Source: Kuafuiihalomonas sp039024635 (GTDB taxonomy: Bacteria > Myxococcota > Kuafuiibacteriia > Kuafuiibacteriales > Kuafuiibacteriaceae). Taken from it: a DNA stretch of 64,000 bases. Positions 52,193 through 61,807 of the stretch are shown in pieces. The stretch lies in assembly GCA_039024635.1 (NCBI GenBank), contig JBCCQA010000005.1, forward strand, positions 1-64,000. Direction: 5' to 3'. Made by a program: the position numbers and the translations under genes. Positions within the stretch are counted from its first letter, which is position 1. The number at the start of each line of letters is the position of its first letter. Under the pieces are notes generated by a model. That model did no database searches. It was not told the origin of the DNA and saw nothing but the letters and a program-made list of their open reading frames with translations.

Positions 52193-52795
52193 CTAATCTT
52201 CCGCCTTGGTTCGAGGCGGCGTGATCATGATGTGGGCGCCCGCCGTACCGGGATGCATCAGCCAGGGAACGCCGAGGCTGGGCTTGGTGGACAGGCCCGT
52301 AGAGGACGCCGTGGCGAAGGGGATGTAGACCACCCAACGTCGGTAGGGGTCGGCCACGGTCTTTGTTTTAGGATCGAAGCTGCTCCCGACTAGGACGTGA
52401 AGGGTCCTGGGCGCCCGGGGCATGGGAAGCGCCCCCGACTCTACCTCTTTCCATCGCTGCTGCTTGTTCTCTTCGCCCGTGACGCCTTCCTTCCGAAGCG
52501 CGCGACCTCGAGCCATGAAAGGCTCGAGATCCCGGTGGTAGCAAGCCGCTTGAAAGCTGGGCTTCGTGGGCGGGCTGGCCAGGCAAATAAGCGTGTTGCT
52601 CCCATTGCGAACGACTTCGAGTTCGCCTTCGGAGGCGTAGGCCATGACCGTGGCCTCGGCTCGCATGTCCTCCGGAGCTGCGAGCAAAGCCCCTGCGATC
52701 TGGCTCTCGACCGCGGGCACGGCGCCCTCCTTGCCCAGACCGTTCCCCGAAGCACCCAGCATCCATGCGAACAAGAGGAGCCTCGAGAGATTCAC
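52193..52795 (-). CDS. Hypothetical secreted protein
   Basis: The start is placed at GTG 52795 (VNLSRLLLFAWMLGASGNGL), which gives a signal peptide and 200 residues; a longer frame to 53029 has no plausible N terminus. The mature part reads AVESQIAGALLAAPEDMRAE, TVMAYASEGELEVVRNGSNT, LICLASPPTKPSFQAACYH and SLGVPWLMHPGTAGAHIMIT. It recalls secreted proteins of unknown function that follow a degradation-product theme, but no family is certain. It is probably co-transcribed with the His-rich lipoprotein downstream (51 bp). Confidence 0.7.
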   Translation of the reverse strand: MNLSRLLLFAWMLGASGNGLGKEGAVPAVESQIAGALLAAPEDMRAEATVMAYASEGELEVVRNGSNTLICLASPPTKPSFQAACYHRDLEPFMARGRALRKEGVTGEENKQQRWKEVESGALPMPRAPRTLHVLVGSSFDPKTKTVADPYRRWVVYIPFATASSTGLSTKPSLGVPWLMHPGTAGAHIMITPPRTKAED

Positions 52796-53070
52796 GAGGC
52801 CCCGATAGCGGGCCCGGCGGGTCCTGACCAGCCATCGGTCCTCCGTCTCCCGCGACCCGCCGTTGGCCCGCGGAGTTTGCTCGACCCTCGTTCTGAGCGC
52901 CCACGCCGCGAGGGAGCCCCTGCCTTCTTCGACCCGCACCAAGCGCCCTGGACCTCGGTCGCTCCTGGACGGTCCGAACCCGGCTCCCACAGGTGTTCCT
53001 CGGACGATGGGCCGGGCGAATCCTCGCACGGTAGTTGACCAGGCTTCCCCTCAGGCCCTATCCGCAAGCG

Positions 53071-55524
53071 ATGCGAGCTCTTTCTTGGGCGCTTCCCATT
53101 CTCTTGGTGGCCTGCGGCAGCGAGGTCGATTCGGGCCCCAACGGTAGCGGCGGGCCGGGGAGCGGGTCCCTGGACATGGGTGCTGAACCGGTCGACCTTG
53201 GCACCGAGCTCGAGGACATGGGCGGACCCGTCGACTCGGGTGTCATCGACATGGGTTTCGAGCCCATGCCTTTGCCCACGCTGGACGCAAGCGAGGCCTC
53301 ATCGGAGCGAGTCGAGATCGACTGGCTCGTCACCTCGGCAACCACCGACCCTTGGGGGCTCGACTGGCTCCGGGGCACCATGCCCATGCCCGCACTAGGA
53401 ACGGACGAGCGAGGGGCCGTGTGGGGTCCGGCCCGGCTCGAAGAAGATGGCTCGGTTAGGCTTTCGGCCAACCGTCGGGTGTATTTGGCGGCCGAGCTGG
53501 CGCTGGAGGAGTCCACCACCTACGCAGTGTCTCTCGACGGTTTCGAGTTGAGCGTGGACGGTATTCCCCTTTCCAGCGATCCCTATCGAACGGGACGTCA
53601 CCGGCAGCCTGTCGTTCTCGAGCCCGGCAATCATCTCCTCATCGCCCGAGGCGACTCTTCTCGTGGCAACCCGCGGATCAGGATATGGGCGGTGGACACC
53701 CCGGTCTTCCACAACCTCCAGGACCGCATCGAGCCCCAGCTGGTGCGCGGGCGTCAGGACCCCCAGCCCTTGGGTTTCCACGTCCTCAACATGGGCAGCG
53801 AGCCTCTGGTGGGCTGGACCGCCTGGGTCCACGAGAACGAATCGGTCGAGGCTTCCGCTCGGGTCAGCCCGCCGCTTCCGGCCGGAGCCAGCACTCAGGT
53901 TGCTTTCGAGGTCATCCCAAAGGCTGAGCTTCCCCTCGGTGGCACGGCCACGATCACGGTTTCCTTCGAAGGACCGGGCGCTGAACTGGGCTATTCGGCC
54001 GAGCTGTATCTTCGTGTCGTCGAAGACGACGTCGTCTATCGACGGACGTTCATTTCGGCGATGGACGGCTCGGCGCAGTACTACGGCGTCCGACCTCCGG
54101 TCGACGAAGCCGCCCAGCCCACGTTCGGTATGGCCCTCAGCCTCCACGGCGCGGCCGTGCAGGCCGACGGTCAGGCCCGGGCCTACGGACCCAAAGAAGA
54201 TATGTACATCATCGCGCCCACCAATCGTCGCCCCTTCGGCTTCGATTGGCAGGACTGGGGGCGGCTCGATGCGCTCGAGGTCTTGGAGGACGCGAAGCTG
54301 AGCTTCTCCATCGACCCCACCAACGTCCACATCACCGGCCACTCGATGGGCGGGCACGGAACCTGGCACGTTGGCGTCCTGCACCCTGATCTCTTTGCGG
54401 TGACCGCGCCCAGCGCGGGATGGCCCTCTTACCAGAGCTACGGCGGTCTCAGTCCCCTACCTTCGACGTGGGAGCGAGCTCGGGCGCACAGCGACACCTT
54501 GGTCTACAAGGAGAACCTCGCCGACAAGCCGGTCTACATTATCCACGGAGAAAACGACAATAACGTGCCTGCACAGCTCGGCCTTCTAATGTTCGACGAG
54601 CTCCAAGACGTGACCGAAGATCTCTACATCCACATCGAGCCTGGCCGAGGTCACTGGTGGGACGGTTACCCCGAGCCCGGTGCAGCCTGCGTCGACTGGC
54701 CAGCCGCCATCGACCTGATGCGAAATCGACGCCGTGCCGAGGTCGCGCTCGAGTTTAGCTACGTGACCCCGAGCCCTTGGGTGAGCGACCGTTTCTCCTT
54801 CGTTCAGCTTCTGGCGGCCGAAGACCCCAATGCCGACTTGCGAGTTCGCTCGGGGCTCATCGAAGGGACGCTCGTCGTAGCGACGGAGAACGTCCGCGCA
54901 CTGAGCATCGACGAGGACGCCCTCGCATCAGTCGGCATCGACGAGGTGGAGGTGGACGGTGTCCTCATTCCCGTGGACGGCGGCCGCACCGAGCAGGGGC
55001 AGACCGTGAAGCGACCCGGCGTGCACGGGCCATTCAAAGAGGTTCTCTTCCGGCCCCATTGCTACATCTATCCCGACGGCCCCGAAGGTGCGCCATTCAA
55101 GGGCATGGCCGCCTACCTGATTGGGCAGTGGTCGATCATCGGCAACGGAAAGGCCTGTGCGCTGCCCTTCTCCATGCGGGATGCAGCAGGCGACATGAAC
55201 CGGATCTATCTCGGCGTGCCCTCGGCCCAGCTCGACATTCCGGCAGGCATCCCCTTCAACTTCGACCGTGATGGCGTCACGATCGGGGGCTCGAGCACCG
55301 ACAGCACGCTGCTCGGCTTCATCTTTCCCGAAGAAGATCGCCTCGCCGGCGTCCTTTTTGCGACGGAGGGCGAGCATTGGCTGATTCAGTTCTTGGGCTT
55401 CTTCAACGGCCGAACCAGTTTCCCAGACTGGTTCACACTCCAGTTTGGAGACGACCAGGTGGGCTACGGAAGGGATGGCTTTTTTGACGCGGACTTCGAG
55501 TACGATCCCAGCCTGGAGCGCTGA
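53071..55524 (+). CDS. Large lipoprotein with prolyl-oligopeptidase/esterase-like alpha/beta-hydrolase domain
   Basis: This 817-residue lipoprotein starts at ATG 53071 (MRALSWALPILLVACGSEVD) with lipobox LLVAC. A long acidic Gly-rich linker follows (NGSGGPGSGSLDMGAEPVDL), then beta-sandwich parts to about residue 320. The hydrolase fold comes next: MALSLHGAAVQADGQARAYG, MYIIAPTNRRPFGFDWQDWG, nucleophile Ser425 in ITGHSMGGHGTWHVGVLHPD, acid in VYIIHGENDNNVPA, and His in IEPGRGHWWDGYPEPG. The C-terminal 270 residues are beta-rich. It belongs with secreted S9/phospholipase-carboxylesterase-type proteins. The substrate is unknown. Confidence 0.85.
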   Translation: MRALSWALPILLVACGSEVDSGPNGSGGPGSGSLDMGAEPVDLGTELEDMGGPVDSGVIDMGFEPMPLPTLDASEASSERVEIDWLVTSATTDPWGLDWLRGTMPMPALGTDERGAVWGPARLEEDGSVRLSANRRVYLAAELALEESTTYAVSLDGFELSVDGIPLSSDPYRTGRHRQPVVLEPGNHLLIARGDSSRGNPRIRIWAVDTPVFHNLQDRIEPQLVRGRQDPQPLGFHVLNMGSEPLVGWTAWVHENESVEASARVSPPLPAGASTQVAFEVIPKAELPLGGTATITVSFEGPGAELGYSAELYLRVVEDDVVYRRTFISAMDGSAQYYGVRPPVDEAAQPTFGMALSLHGAAVQADGQARAYGPKEDMYIIAPTNRRPFGFDWQDWGRLDALEVLEDAKLSFSIDPTNVHITGHSMGGHGTWHVGVLHPDLFAVTAPSAGWPSYQSYGGLSPLPSTWERARAHSDTLVYKENLADKPVYIIHGENDNNVPAQLGLLMFDELQDVTEDLYIHIEPGRGHWWDGYPEPGAACVDWPAAIDLMRNRRRAEVALEFSYVTPSPWVSDRFSFVQLLAAEDPNADLRVRSGLIEGTLVVATENVRALSIDEDALASVGIDEVEVDGVLIPVDGGRTEQGQTVKRPGVHGPFKEVLFRPHCYIYPDGPEGAPFKGMAAYLIGQWSIIGNGKACALPFSMRDAAGDMNRIYLGVPSAQLDIPAGIPFNFDRDGVTIGGSSTDSTLLGFIFPEEDRLAGVLFATEGEHWLIQFLGFFNGRTSFPDWFTLQFGDDQVGYGRDGFFDADFEYDPSLER

Positions 55525-55526
55525 CC

Positions 55527-55826
55527 TTGCCCTGTTTACTGGTGCTCTTGCTGCTCGGGATGCCCAGGGTCGTCTTGGTGCTCACCTGGATATTCGGCGA
55601 CGGCTACCTCGGGCGGGCCTTCCCGGGCTTCGTATGGCCCCTCCTGGGGTTCTTTTTCCTGCCCTTTACGACTTTGGCTTTCGCCTACGCCATGAACTCT
55701 CTGAAGCCTGTTGGAGAAGTTCCGGACTTCGGATGGCTCTTGGTGGTGCTAGCCGGCTTGGTGGATCTCGGGGTCGTCGGTGGCGGGCAGCGGGCCCGGC
55801 GTGCCCGGATCCAGGCACGGACCTGA
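55527..55826 (+). CDS. Small membrane protein
   Basis: This 99-residue protein has a TTG start at 55527, 2 bp after the previous stop. It contains two to three hydrophobic helices (CLLVLLLLGMPRVVLVLTWI, FVWPLLGFFFLPFTTLAFAY, FGWLLVVLAGLVDLGVVGGG) and a basic tail. It resembles short uncharacterised inner-membrane proteins. The function is unknown. Tight spacing suggests co-transcription with the large esterase-like gene. Confidence 0.75.
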   Translation: MPCLLVLLLLGMPRVVLVLTWIFGDGYLGRAFPGFVWPLLGFFFLPFTTLAFAYAMNSLKPVGEVPDFGWLLVVLAGLVDLGVVGGGQRARRARIQART

Positions 55827-55895
55827 AGGGCCATCAGTCGATGCTTCCCATCGAAGACGATTGACCCCAAGTCTCGCCCGGGGAGGTGTCGAGCC

Positions 55896-56609
55896 ATGGA
55901 CAAGGGGACGCCGGTCAAGGTCCAGACCCAAGAGCTCTCGCCGACCCAGGCCTGCATCGGACGATTCGAAGTTCGGCTCAAGGCGGACCGATTCAAGCTC
56001 ATGGCCCCGAGCGCTGTCCAGGGTTACCTCGAAGAGAAACGGGACAAGAACAAAGGCGTCCGGGTTGTGAAGGGAGCCCGTCGTTTCTACGTCGTGGACG
56101 GCCACCACACCTTGAGCGCCGTCATGGAGGCGCAGGCGCCGCGGGAACTGATCCTGGACCAGGTCGACGATCTCTCGGACTCGGGTTCCAAAGAGGAGTT
56201 CTGGAAGAAGATGGGCAAGCGTGGGCTCTACTATCCGCGGCGTCTGGGCCAAGCGACCTCGCCGAGTGACTTTCCCCCGACCCTGGATGAGTTGGAGGAC
56301 GACGCCTTTCGAAGCCTTGCTTGGCTTCTGCGAAAGATGAACGCCTTCGAAGACCTCAAAGAGCCTTATCAGGAGTTCAAGATCGCCGATTTCCTCCGCC
56401 AGTACATGGCCTTCGAGCCTCAGGCACCTCACGAATACGAGCTCGCCGCTTTGCGCGCCTTCGAGCTGTTGCGGTCGGAAGAAGCTGAGCGCGCGGTCGA
56501 CCAAGGCGAGCTACCTGGAGTCGAGAAAGGAGCTTCGAAGCCGAAGGATCTTCTGGCCCAGTACTACGAGGTTCTGGCCGACGCGCGCGCTCCTCGCTAC
56601 TATCAATGA
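55896..56609 (+). CDS. ParB-like nuclease-fold protein (ParBc_2 type)
   Basis: This 237-residue protein starts MDKGTPVKVQTQELSPTQAC. Its core is a ParB/Srx-like fold: VRLKADRFKLMAPSAVQGYL, then GVRVVKGARRFYVVDGHHTL (H70, H71), the conserved DGHHxL motif of putative ParB-like nucleases (PF08857). The rest is helical (EDDAFRSLAWLLRKMNAFED). It lacks a ParB HTH and any parA partner nearby, so plasmid or chromosome partition is not implied. It is convergent with the lectin-like gene, with 8 bp between stops. Confidence 0.8.
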   Translation: MDKGTPVKVQTQELSPTQACIGRFEVRLKADRFKLMAPSAVQGYLEEKRDKNKGVRVVKGARRFYVVDGHHTLSAVMEAQAPRELILDQVDDLSDSGSKEEFWKKMGKRGLYYPRRLGQATSPSDFPPTLDELEDDAFRSLAWLLRKMNAFEDLKEPYQEFKIADFLRQYMAFEPQAPHEYELAALRAFELLRSEEAERAVDQGELPGVEKGASKPKDLLAQYYEVLADARAPRYYQ

Positions 56610-56617
56610 GGACGACG

Positions 56618-57428
56618 CTATTCGGTCAGGCCCCGGGTTCGAGCCTGAACCATGAGGGCGTTCGCCTCCGCCCGGAGCCTGGCCGCCTCTCGGAGCTTGG
56701 GCTGCATTTTCGTCGAATCCGACGCGCCTTCGTCCTCGAGGCGTTGGGCCTCCTTCCCCTCGCCCATAGGTGAGGAGGAGCTCCTCCAGACAGATCTGCT
56801 GATCGTTGCTCAGCCGCCCAGTCGCGGCGGTCATCCCCCAGTGCAAGATGGGTTTGGGGCCAAAGACCTGCTCGAGCATCGACCCCGGAACGTCGAGACG
56901 CTGGACGTCGTCGAAGTAGACCCGGAGTCGACCGGTCTCTGGCGTCCAGTCGATGCGAAGTCGGTGCCGCTGGCCGTCTTCGAGGTTCCGGAGTTGAACG
57001 GGCTTGGCTCCCGAGTGGAATGGATCGCCGTTGACCACGACCCCCAGGTGGTCCTCTGCGGGGTCGCCGAGATGATGATTCTGATAGGTGTCGAACTCGA
57101 TTGCCACAGAAGGAGAGAGGCCGCTGATACCCATGCCTTCCCCTCGCCACCCGGTCCCCATGCCCGGGTGAAGGACGAAGGCGATGCCGTCCGCACCTTG
57201 AGTGTCTTTCATGCCAAGGACCAAACTGAGCCGAAGTTCGAAGGGCTTGCCTAGGTCCAAGGGTCGATGAAACCAGGCGGAGCCGCTCAAGAAGGGGTGG
57301 TCGTCCGTCAGTCGAATGCAGTCTCGACTGACAACTTGGGCGCTTCCGCCGAGTTCGAACTCCTCTACGCTCGTTTGGGCCCAGCTGTGGACGGGGACCA
57401 ACAAGGCCAATGTGCCGAGCCCCAGCAT
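56618..57428 (-). pseudogene. Secreted L-type-lectin-like protein with one-base frameshift
   Basis: From ATG 57428 a signal peptide (MLGLGTLALLVPVHSWAQ) precedes a legume/L-type-lectin-like beta-sandwich: FELRLSLVLGMKDTQGADGI then AFVLHPGMGTGWRGEGMGIS, SVAIEFDTYQNHHLGDPAED, and HRLRIDWTPETGRLRVYFDD. After LEELLLTYGRG the frame continues into sequence overlapping the ParB gene. Removing one base from the C4 run at 56756-56759 (G run on the coding strand) restores KEAQRLEDEGASDSTKMQPK and REAARLRAEANALMVQARTR, ending at a stop at 56618 just beyond the convergent gene. The corrected gene is 269 codons. This is either a sequencing error, phase variation or a real inactivation. Confidence 0.75.
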
Positions 57429-57701
57429 TCTCACCGTTGAAGAGTCGGGGTTCGGAGGGCTTTCGACAAGATGCCTCCATCTACGCAAGGCAGCCAGGGT
57501 GGTGGATCACCCTTCAAACTCGTCGTGTGTCGAGATCTTCCCTCCAGAGCCACCAAGGCGCCTCTAGACCCGGCTTCGGGTTGCTCGGTGGACCATCCGG
57601 ATAGAGCGAGTCGTATTCCGTACAGAGCATGACGCGGGAGGACTGGCTCCTCGAGAACCGCCTCTGGAGTATGGGTCATCCATGTTGCATGGTGCTCGAC
57701 G

Positions 57702-59495
57702 ATGAGCGCACCGAGACTCCTTGCGATCTCAGCTTTGTGGGTCATGCTGACTCCGATGGGTGGGGCCCATGCCAAGCCGATTCCTGTCGAGCTTCGAAGA
57801 GTCGAGGGTTCGTGGACCCTTCTTCGGGACGGTGAGCCTTTTCAAATCAAGGGGGCAGGTGGACAAGCTTCCTTCCAACTCTTGGCTTCGGCGGGCGGGA
57901 ACGCCACGCGAACCTGGGGAGCGGAGGGCATCGAGGAGCTGCTCGACGAGGCCCATGCTCAGGGGCTGGGGGTGGTCGTCGGCATTTGGCTCGGTCACCA
58001 GCGCCACGGCTTCGACTACTCCGACGTCGACCAGGTGGCCGAGCAGTATGCGAGGGCTGAGCGCCTCATCAAGCAGCACAAGGATCATCCCGCCGTGCTC
58101 TTGTGGGGGATCGGAAACGAAATGGAGGGCTTTGGCGAAGGCAAAGACGCTGCGGTGTGGTCGGCAGTCAACAACGTGGCCGCCTTGGCCAAACGACTCG
58201 ATCCCCATCATCCGACCATGACCGTCACGGCAGAGATCGGAGGGGATCGCATCAAGGCCATTCACAGCCTTTGTCCCGACGTCGACATCGTTGGCGTCAA
58301 CACGTACGGAGGCGTGACCTCGCTACCGAAGCGTTATCGGGCGGCGGGCGGAACGAAGCCCTACATCGTCACTGAGACGGGCCCTCCAGGTGCCTGGGAG
58401 GTGGGAAAGACGGGCTGGGGGGCGCCTCTCGAGCCCAACAGCACCGAGAAGGCCTCCTTTTACCGTCGTGCCTACGAAGCGATCGCCAAAGACGATACGT
58501 TGGCTCTGGGCTCCTTCATGTTTCTTTGGGGCCACAAGCGTGAGGCGACAGCGACCTGGTACGGCATGCTCTTGCCGGGCGGCCAGCGTACGGAGGCGGT
58601 CGACGTCATGGCCAAGGCGTGGTCCGGCAAGGCCCTGCCCAATCAGGCGCCCCGAATCATGCAGCTGATCAACAAGACCGATAGCGTCCTCCCGCCAGGG
58701 GGCATCTTCGAAGCTCGGGTCGTGGTCGAAGATCCGAACCGGGACCCGGTGACGTTCGAGTGGCGACTGGAGCCTGAGGAGAAGGAGCACATGACGGGAG
58801 GGGATCTACAACCTGAGCCCGAGCCGCTCACGAAGGCCATCCTGCAGAACGGAGGGCCGTCGGTGCGGGTGCGCATGCCCGACCGACCAGGACAGTTCCG
58901 GCTCTATGCCTTCGTCTACGACTCGGCGGGTGGGGCGGCGGTGGCCAACGTTCCACTGAAGGTCTTGGACGGAGTGAACGTCGTGTCCGGGCCGCCTCTC
59001 CAGCTTCCCGTGGTCGTGGCCGGGGAGGGAACGGACACGGCCCCCTGGGTTTCTTCGGGTTGGATGGGTGAGACGGAGGCCATCAACATGGACCCACAGG
59101 CGTGTCCAGAGCCTCACGGCGGCCAGACCTGCCTGAGGATTCGCTACGAGCGGGGCGACTCTTGGGGAGGGGTGGCCTGGCAGCATCCGATCGAGGACTG
59201 GGGGGACAAGGCGGGCGGCTTCGACCTGTCGGGGAGCAAGACGCTGAGCTTCTGGGCTCGAGGGAAGCGGGGCGGTGAAAAGGTCAAGTTTGGCTTTGGG
59301 CTCTTGGGTCAAGATAAGACCCACTACGATAGCGCCCGCGACGAGATGGAGGTTCGGCTCACCAGTCGCTGGAAGCGCTATCGTTTCGACCTCCAGGGCA
59401 AAGACCTCCGACGCATCAAGACACCGTTCTTCTGGTCCGCCGCAGGCCAGACGCGGCCCCTCGAGTTCTACGTCGACGACGTACGCTACGAGTGA
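57702..59495 (+). CDS. Secreted glycoside hydrolase, GH2-like TIM barrel
   Basis: This 597-residue protein starts MSAPRLLAISALWVMLTPMG with a signal peptide. Residues 30-320 are a TIM barrel like the catalytic domain of GH2/GH5-type enzymes: PFQIKGAGGQASFQLLASAG, LGVVVGIWLGHQRHGFDYSD and DVDIVGVNTYGG, with acid/base Glu140 in LLWGIGNEMEGFGEG and nucleophile Glu225 in KPYIVTETGPPGAWE. The C-terminal half has an Ig-like part (IFEARVVVEDPNRDPVTFEW) and a jelly-roll, carbohydrate-binding-like domain (GFDLSGSKTLSFWARGKRGG). It probably cleaves a beta-glucan-type polymer outside the cell. It ends adjacent to the convergent hutG stop. Confidence 0.85.
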   Translation: MSAPRLLAISALWVMLTPMGGAHAKPIPVELRRVEGSWTLLRDGEPFQIKGAGGQASFQLLASAGGNATRTWGAEGIEELLDEAHAQGLGVVVGIWLGHQRHGFDYSDVDQVAEQYARAERLIKQHKDHPAVLLWGIGNEMEGFGEGKDAAVWSAVNNVAALAKRLDPHHPTMTVTAEIGGDRIKAIHSLCPDVDIVGVNTYGGVTSLPKRYRAAGGTKPYIVTETGPPGAWEVGKTGWGAPLEPNSTEKASFYRRAYEAIAKDDTLALGSFMFLWGHKREATATWYGMLLPGGQRTEAVDVMAKAWSGKALPNQAPRIMQLINKTDSVLPPGGIFEARVVVEDPNRDPVTFEWRLEPEEKEHMTGGDLQPEPEPLTKAILQNGGPSVRVRMPDRPGQFRLYAFVYDSAGGAAVANVPLKVLDGVNVVSGPPLQLPVVVAGEGTDTAPWVSSGWMGETEAINMDPQACPEPHGGQTCLRIRYERGDSWGGVAWQHPIEDWGDKAGGFDLSGSKTLSFWARGKRGGEKVKFGFGLLGQDKTHYDSARDEMEVRLTSRWKRYRFDLQGKDLRRIKTPFFWSAAGQTRPLEFYVDDVRYE

Positions 59496-60281
59496 TCAGG
59501 TCCCAGGAGCCTGGCAAAAAGCCTCGAGCATGGCGCGAATAAGCGGTCGTAGCCGCTCCGCCTTCGAATCATCGAACTCCAGACTTCCTTCGTCCATGTA
59601 CGTGTCTTGGACCAGTTCGAGCTGGAGGGCATGCACGTTCTCTGCCGGACGGCCATATTGGCGCGTGATGTAGCCCCCCTTGAAGCGGCCGTCTCTGACC
59701 GAGCCGTAGTGGTTCGCTCTTGCGGCCACCGTGCACACCGCCGTGATTCGATCGGGGGCGCAGCTTCGGCCTTCGGCGCTCCCGACGTTCAAGTCCGGCA
59801 GCCGGCCTTCGAAGAGGCTGGGGACCCGGCTCGGTATGGAATGGGCGTCCCAAAGAAGGGCAAGGCCATGGCGACGCTTGATGCGCCGAAGCTGTGCGCT
59901 CAGGGTGTCGTGATAGGGCTGCCAGTAGGCGGCACGTCGTTGCTCGATCTCGTCTCGGTTCGGCGGCGCCCCGCGGTAGATCGGGTGGCCGTCGAAGCAT
60001 CGGGTGGGAACCAAGGCGGTTTCGAAGCGACCAGGATAGAGGGGTTTCTCGTCCGGAGGGCGGTTCAGGTCCACGACAAAGCGGGACCATCGAGCTGCCA
60101 GAACAGTGGCGCCGAACTGGATTGCGAAGTCGTAGAGCCGGCGGACGTGCCAATCCGTATCGGGAAGTCTAGCCGCTTCCGGGGTAAAACGGCTCTGCAG
60201 ATCGGGGGGTACTTCTCTTCCGTCATGGGGGATGCTGACGACGAGCGCGGCTTCACCCTCGTGAAGTTCGAGGGCTTTCAA
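59496..60281 (-). CDS. hutG: N-formylglutamate deformylase HutG
   Basis: This 261-residue enzyme of the FGase family (PF05013) hydrolyses N-formylglutamate to glutamate and formate. Motifs are VVSIPHDGREVPPDL (metal-binding His), DTDWHVRRLYDFAIQFGATV, SRFVVDLNRPP and LLWDAHSIPSRVP. Its start overlaps hutH by 4 bp. This is the deformylase branch of histidine degradation, not the arginase-like formimidoylglutamase, so formiminoglutamate deiminase (HutF) is expected elsewhere in the genome. Confidence 0.93.
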   Translation of the reverse strand: MKALELHEGEAALVVSIPHDGREVPPDLQSRFTPEAARLPDTDWHVRRLYDFAIQFGATVLAARWSRFVVDLNRPPDEKPLYPGRFETALVPTRCFDGHPIYRGAPPNRDEIEQRRAAYWQPYHDTLSAQLRRIKRRHGLALLWDAHSIPSRVPSLFEGRLPDLNVGSAEGRSCAPDRITAVCTVAARANHYGSVRDGRFKGGYITRQYGRPAENVHALQLELVQDTYMDEGSLEFDDSKAERLRPLIRAMLEAFCQAPGT

Positions 60282-61807
60282 GAGGTCTCCAAGAGCTCGG
60301 GGACCAGTTCGGAGAAGACGCCGTCGCGAACGAGGAAGAAGGCCTCTTCGAGATCTGGAGCAAAAAAGCGGTCCGCTTCCCAGGCCGGAACGGCTTTGCG
60401 TACCTTGATCAAGACCTCTTCTAGTGCCGGTGAACTCCTCAGAGGACGATGGAACTCTACCGCCTGGGCTGCCGCCAGGAGCTCGATGGCCACCACGCGG
60501 GCCGCGTTCTCAGCCAAGCGAGCGCTTCGACGGGCGCCAAAGGTCGCCATGCTCACGTGGTCCTCCTGATTGGCCGAGGTGGGGATCGAGTCGATCGAAG
60601 CCGGATGAGCAAGGGTCCGATTCTCGGATACGAGGGCTGCCGCAGTAACCTGGGCCATCATGAAGCCCGAATTGACGCCGCTGTCTTCGACCAAGAACGG
60701 GGGCAGGCCGCTCATCTTGGGATCGACGAGGATGGCGGTCCGACGCTCGGACAGTGCGCCGACTTCACACACCGCGTTGGTCAACATGTCGGCTGCGAAG
60801 GCCACTGGTTCGGCGTGGAAGTTGCCGCCTGAGAGCGCCTCACCGTCTTCCGGGAACACGAGTGGATTGTCGGTGACAGCATTGGCTTCGATGAGGAGGG
60901 TCCGGGTGGCCTGGCGCATCAGGTCCAGGCATGCCCCCATGACTTGGGGCTGACAGCGAATCGAATATGGATCCTGCACTTTGTCGCAGCTCGCGTGAGA
61001 GTGTTGGATCTCGCTCTCGCCGAGGAGTGCACGCGCCATCCGGGCGACGTCGATCTGACCAGGCTGACCGCGGGCATCGTGGATTCGGGCGTCGAAAGGG
61101 GTTCGACTGCCTTTGAGCGCCTCGACGCTCAAACATCCCGCGCAGAGGGCAGCTTCGAACAGGCGTTCAGCCCGGAACAGGCCGTCCAGGGCCAGAGCGG
61201 TGGACGCTTGGGTCCCGTTGAGAAGGGCCAGGCCTTCTTTGGGGCCGAGACGAAGGGGAGGGCGGTCCACCGAGCGCCAGGCCTCGGCGGCATCGACACG
61301 TTCCCCCCGGAATCGAACTTTGCCCACGCCTATCAAAGCAGCGGCCAGATGGGCCAAGGGCGCCAAGTCTCCCGATGCCCCCACCGAGCCTTGGGCAGGG
61401 ATGAGGGGCTCGATGCCGTGGGCTTCCAGCGCGGCCAGAGCTTCCACGAGTTCGATGCGAACGCCCGAGAAGCCACGAGCCAAGCTCGCCATCTTCATGG
61501 CCACGATCAGCCGAACGACGGCAGGATCCAGGGGCTCGCCGACGCCACAGCTGTGGGAAAGTACGAGCTTCTCCTGCAGGAGGTCGAGCCGCTCGGCGTC
61601 GACGCGGGTGTTGGCGAGTAGCCCGAAGCCGGTGTTGATGCCGTACACGACCTGGCCCGAGGCCAAGAGCTCTCGGACGGCCTCGGCTCCGGCCTCCAGC
61701 TCTCGTCGAGCCTGCTCGTCCAGCACGAACTGGGTCGGGGCTCGCCAGATACGGCGCAGCTCCGGAAGAGTCAGAGCGCCGGCCGAGATCCGAAGGGGCG
61801 AGCTCAT
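60278..61807 (-). CDS. hutH: Histidine ammonia-lyase HutH
   Basis: This 509-residue enzyme deaminates histidine to urocanate. The MIO prosthetic group forms from Ala144-Ser145-Gly146 in GSVGASGDLAPLAHL. The catalytic Tyr lies in VVYGINTGFGLLAN. Further conserved parts are DNPLVFPEDGEALSGGNFHA and EVGALSERRTAILVD. The length matches the family. It overlaps hutU and hutG by 4 bp each, implying coupled translation in a single transcript. Confidence 0.97.
   Translation of the reverse strand: MSSPLRISAGALTLPELRRIWRAPTQFVLDEQARRELEAGAEAVRELLASGQVVYGINTGFGLLANTRVDAERLDLLQEKLVLSHSCGVGEPLDPAVVRLIVAMKMASLARGFSGVRIELVEALAALEAHGIEPLIPAQGSVGASGDLAPLAHLAAALIGVGKVRFRGERVDAAEAWRSVDRPPLRLGPKEGLALLNGTQASTALALDGLFRAERLFEAALCAGCLSVEALKGSRTPFDARIHDARGQPGQIDVARMARALLGESEIQHSHASCDKVQDPYSIRCQPQVMGACLDLMRQATRTLLIEANAVTDNPLVFPEDGEALSGGNFHAEPVAFAADMLTNAVCEVGALSERRTAILVDPKMSGLPPFLVEDSGVNSGFMMAQVTAAALVSENRTLAHPASIDSIPTSANQEDHVSMATFGARRSARLAENAARVVAIELLAAAQAVEFHRPLRSSPALEEVLIKVRKAVPAWEADRFFAPDLEEAFFLVRDGVFSELVPELLETS

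Noticed and set aside
51803..52393. Plus-strand frame rich in VLVLV repeats opposite the His-rich gene
   Set aside because: It is the antisense of the His-codon repeat (CAC/CAT read as GTG/ATG). The minus-strand frame has a lipoprotein signal and makes biological sense.
56652..57254. Plus-strand frame opposite the lectin-like gene
   Set aside because: It shows no family features and overlaps a clear signal-peptide-bearing gene on the other strand.
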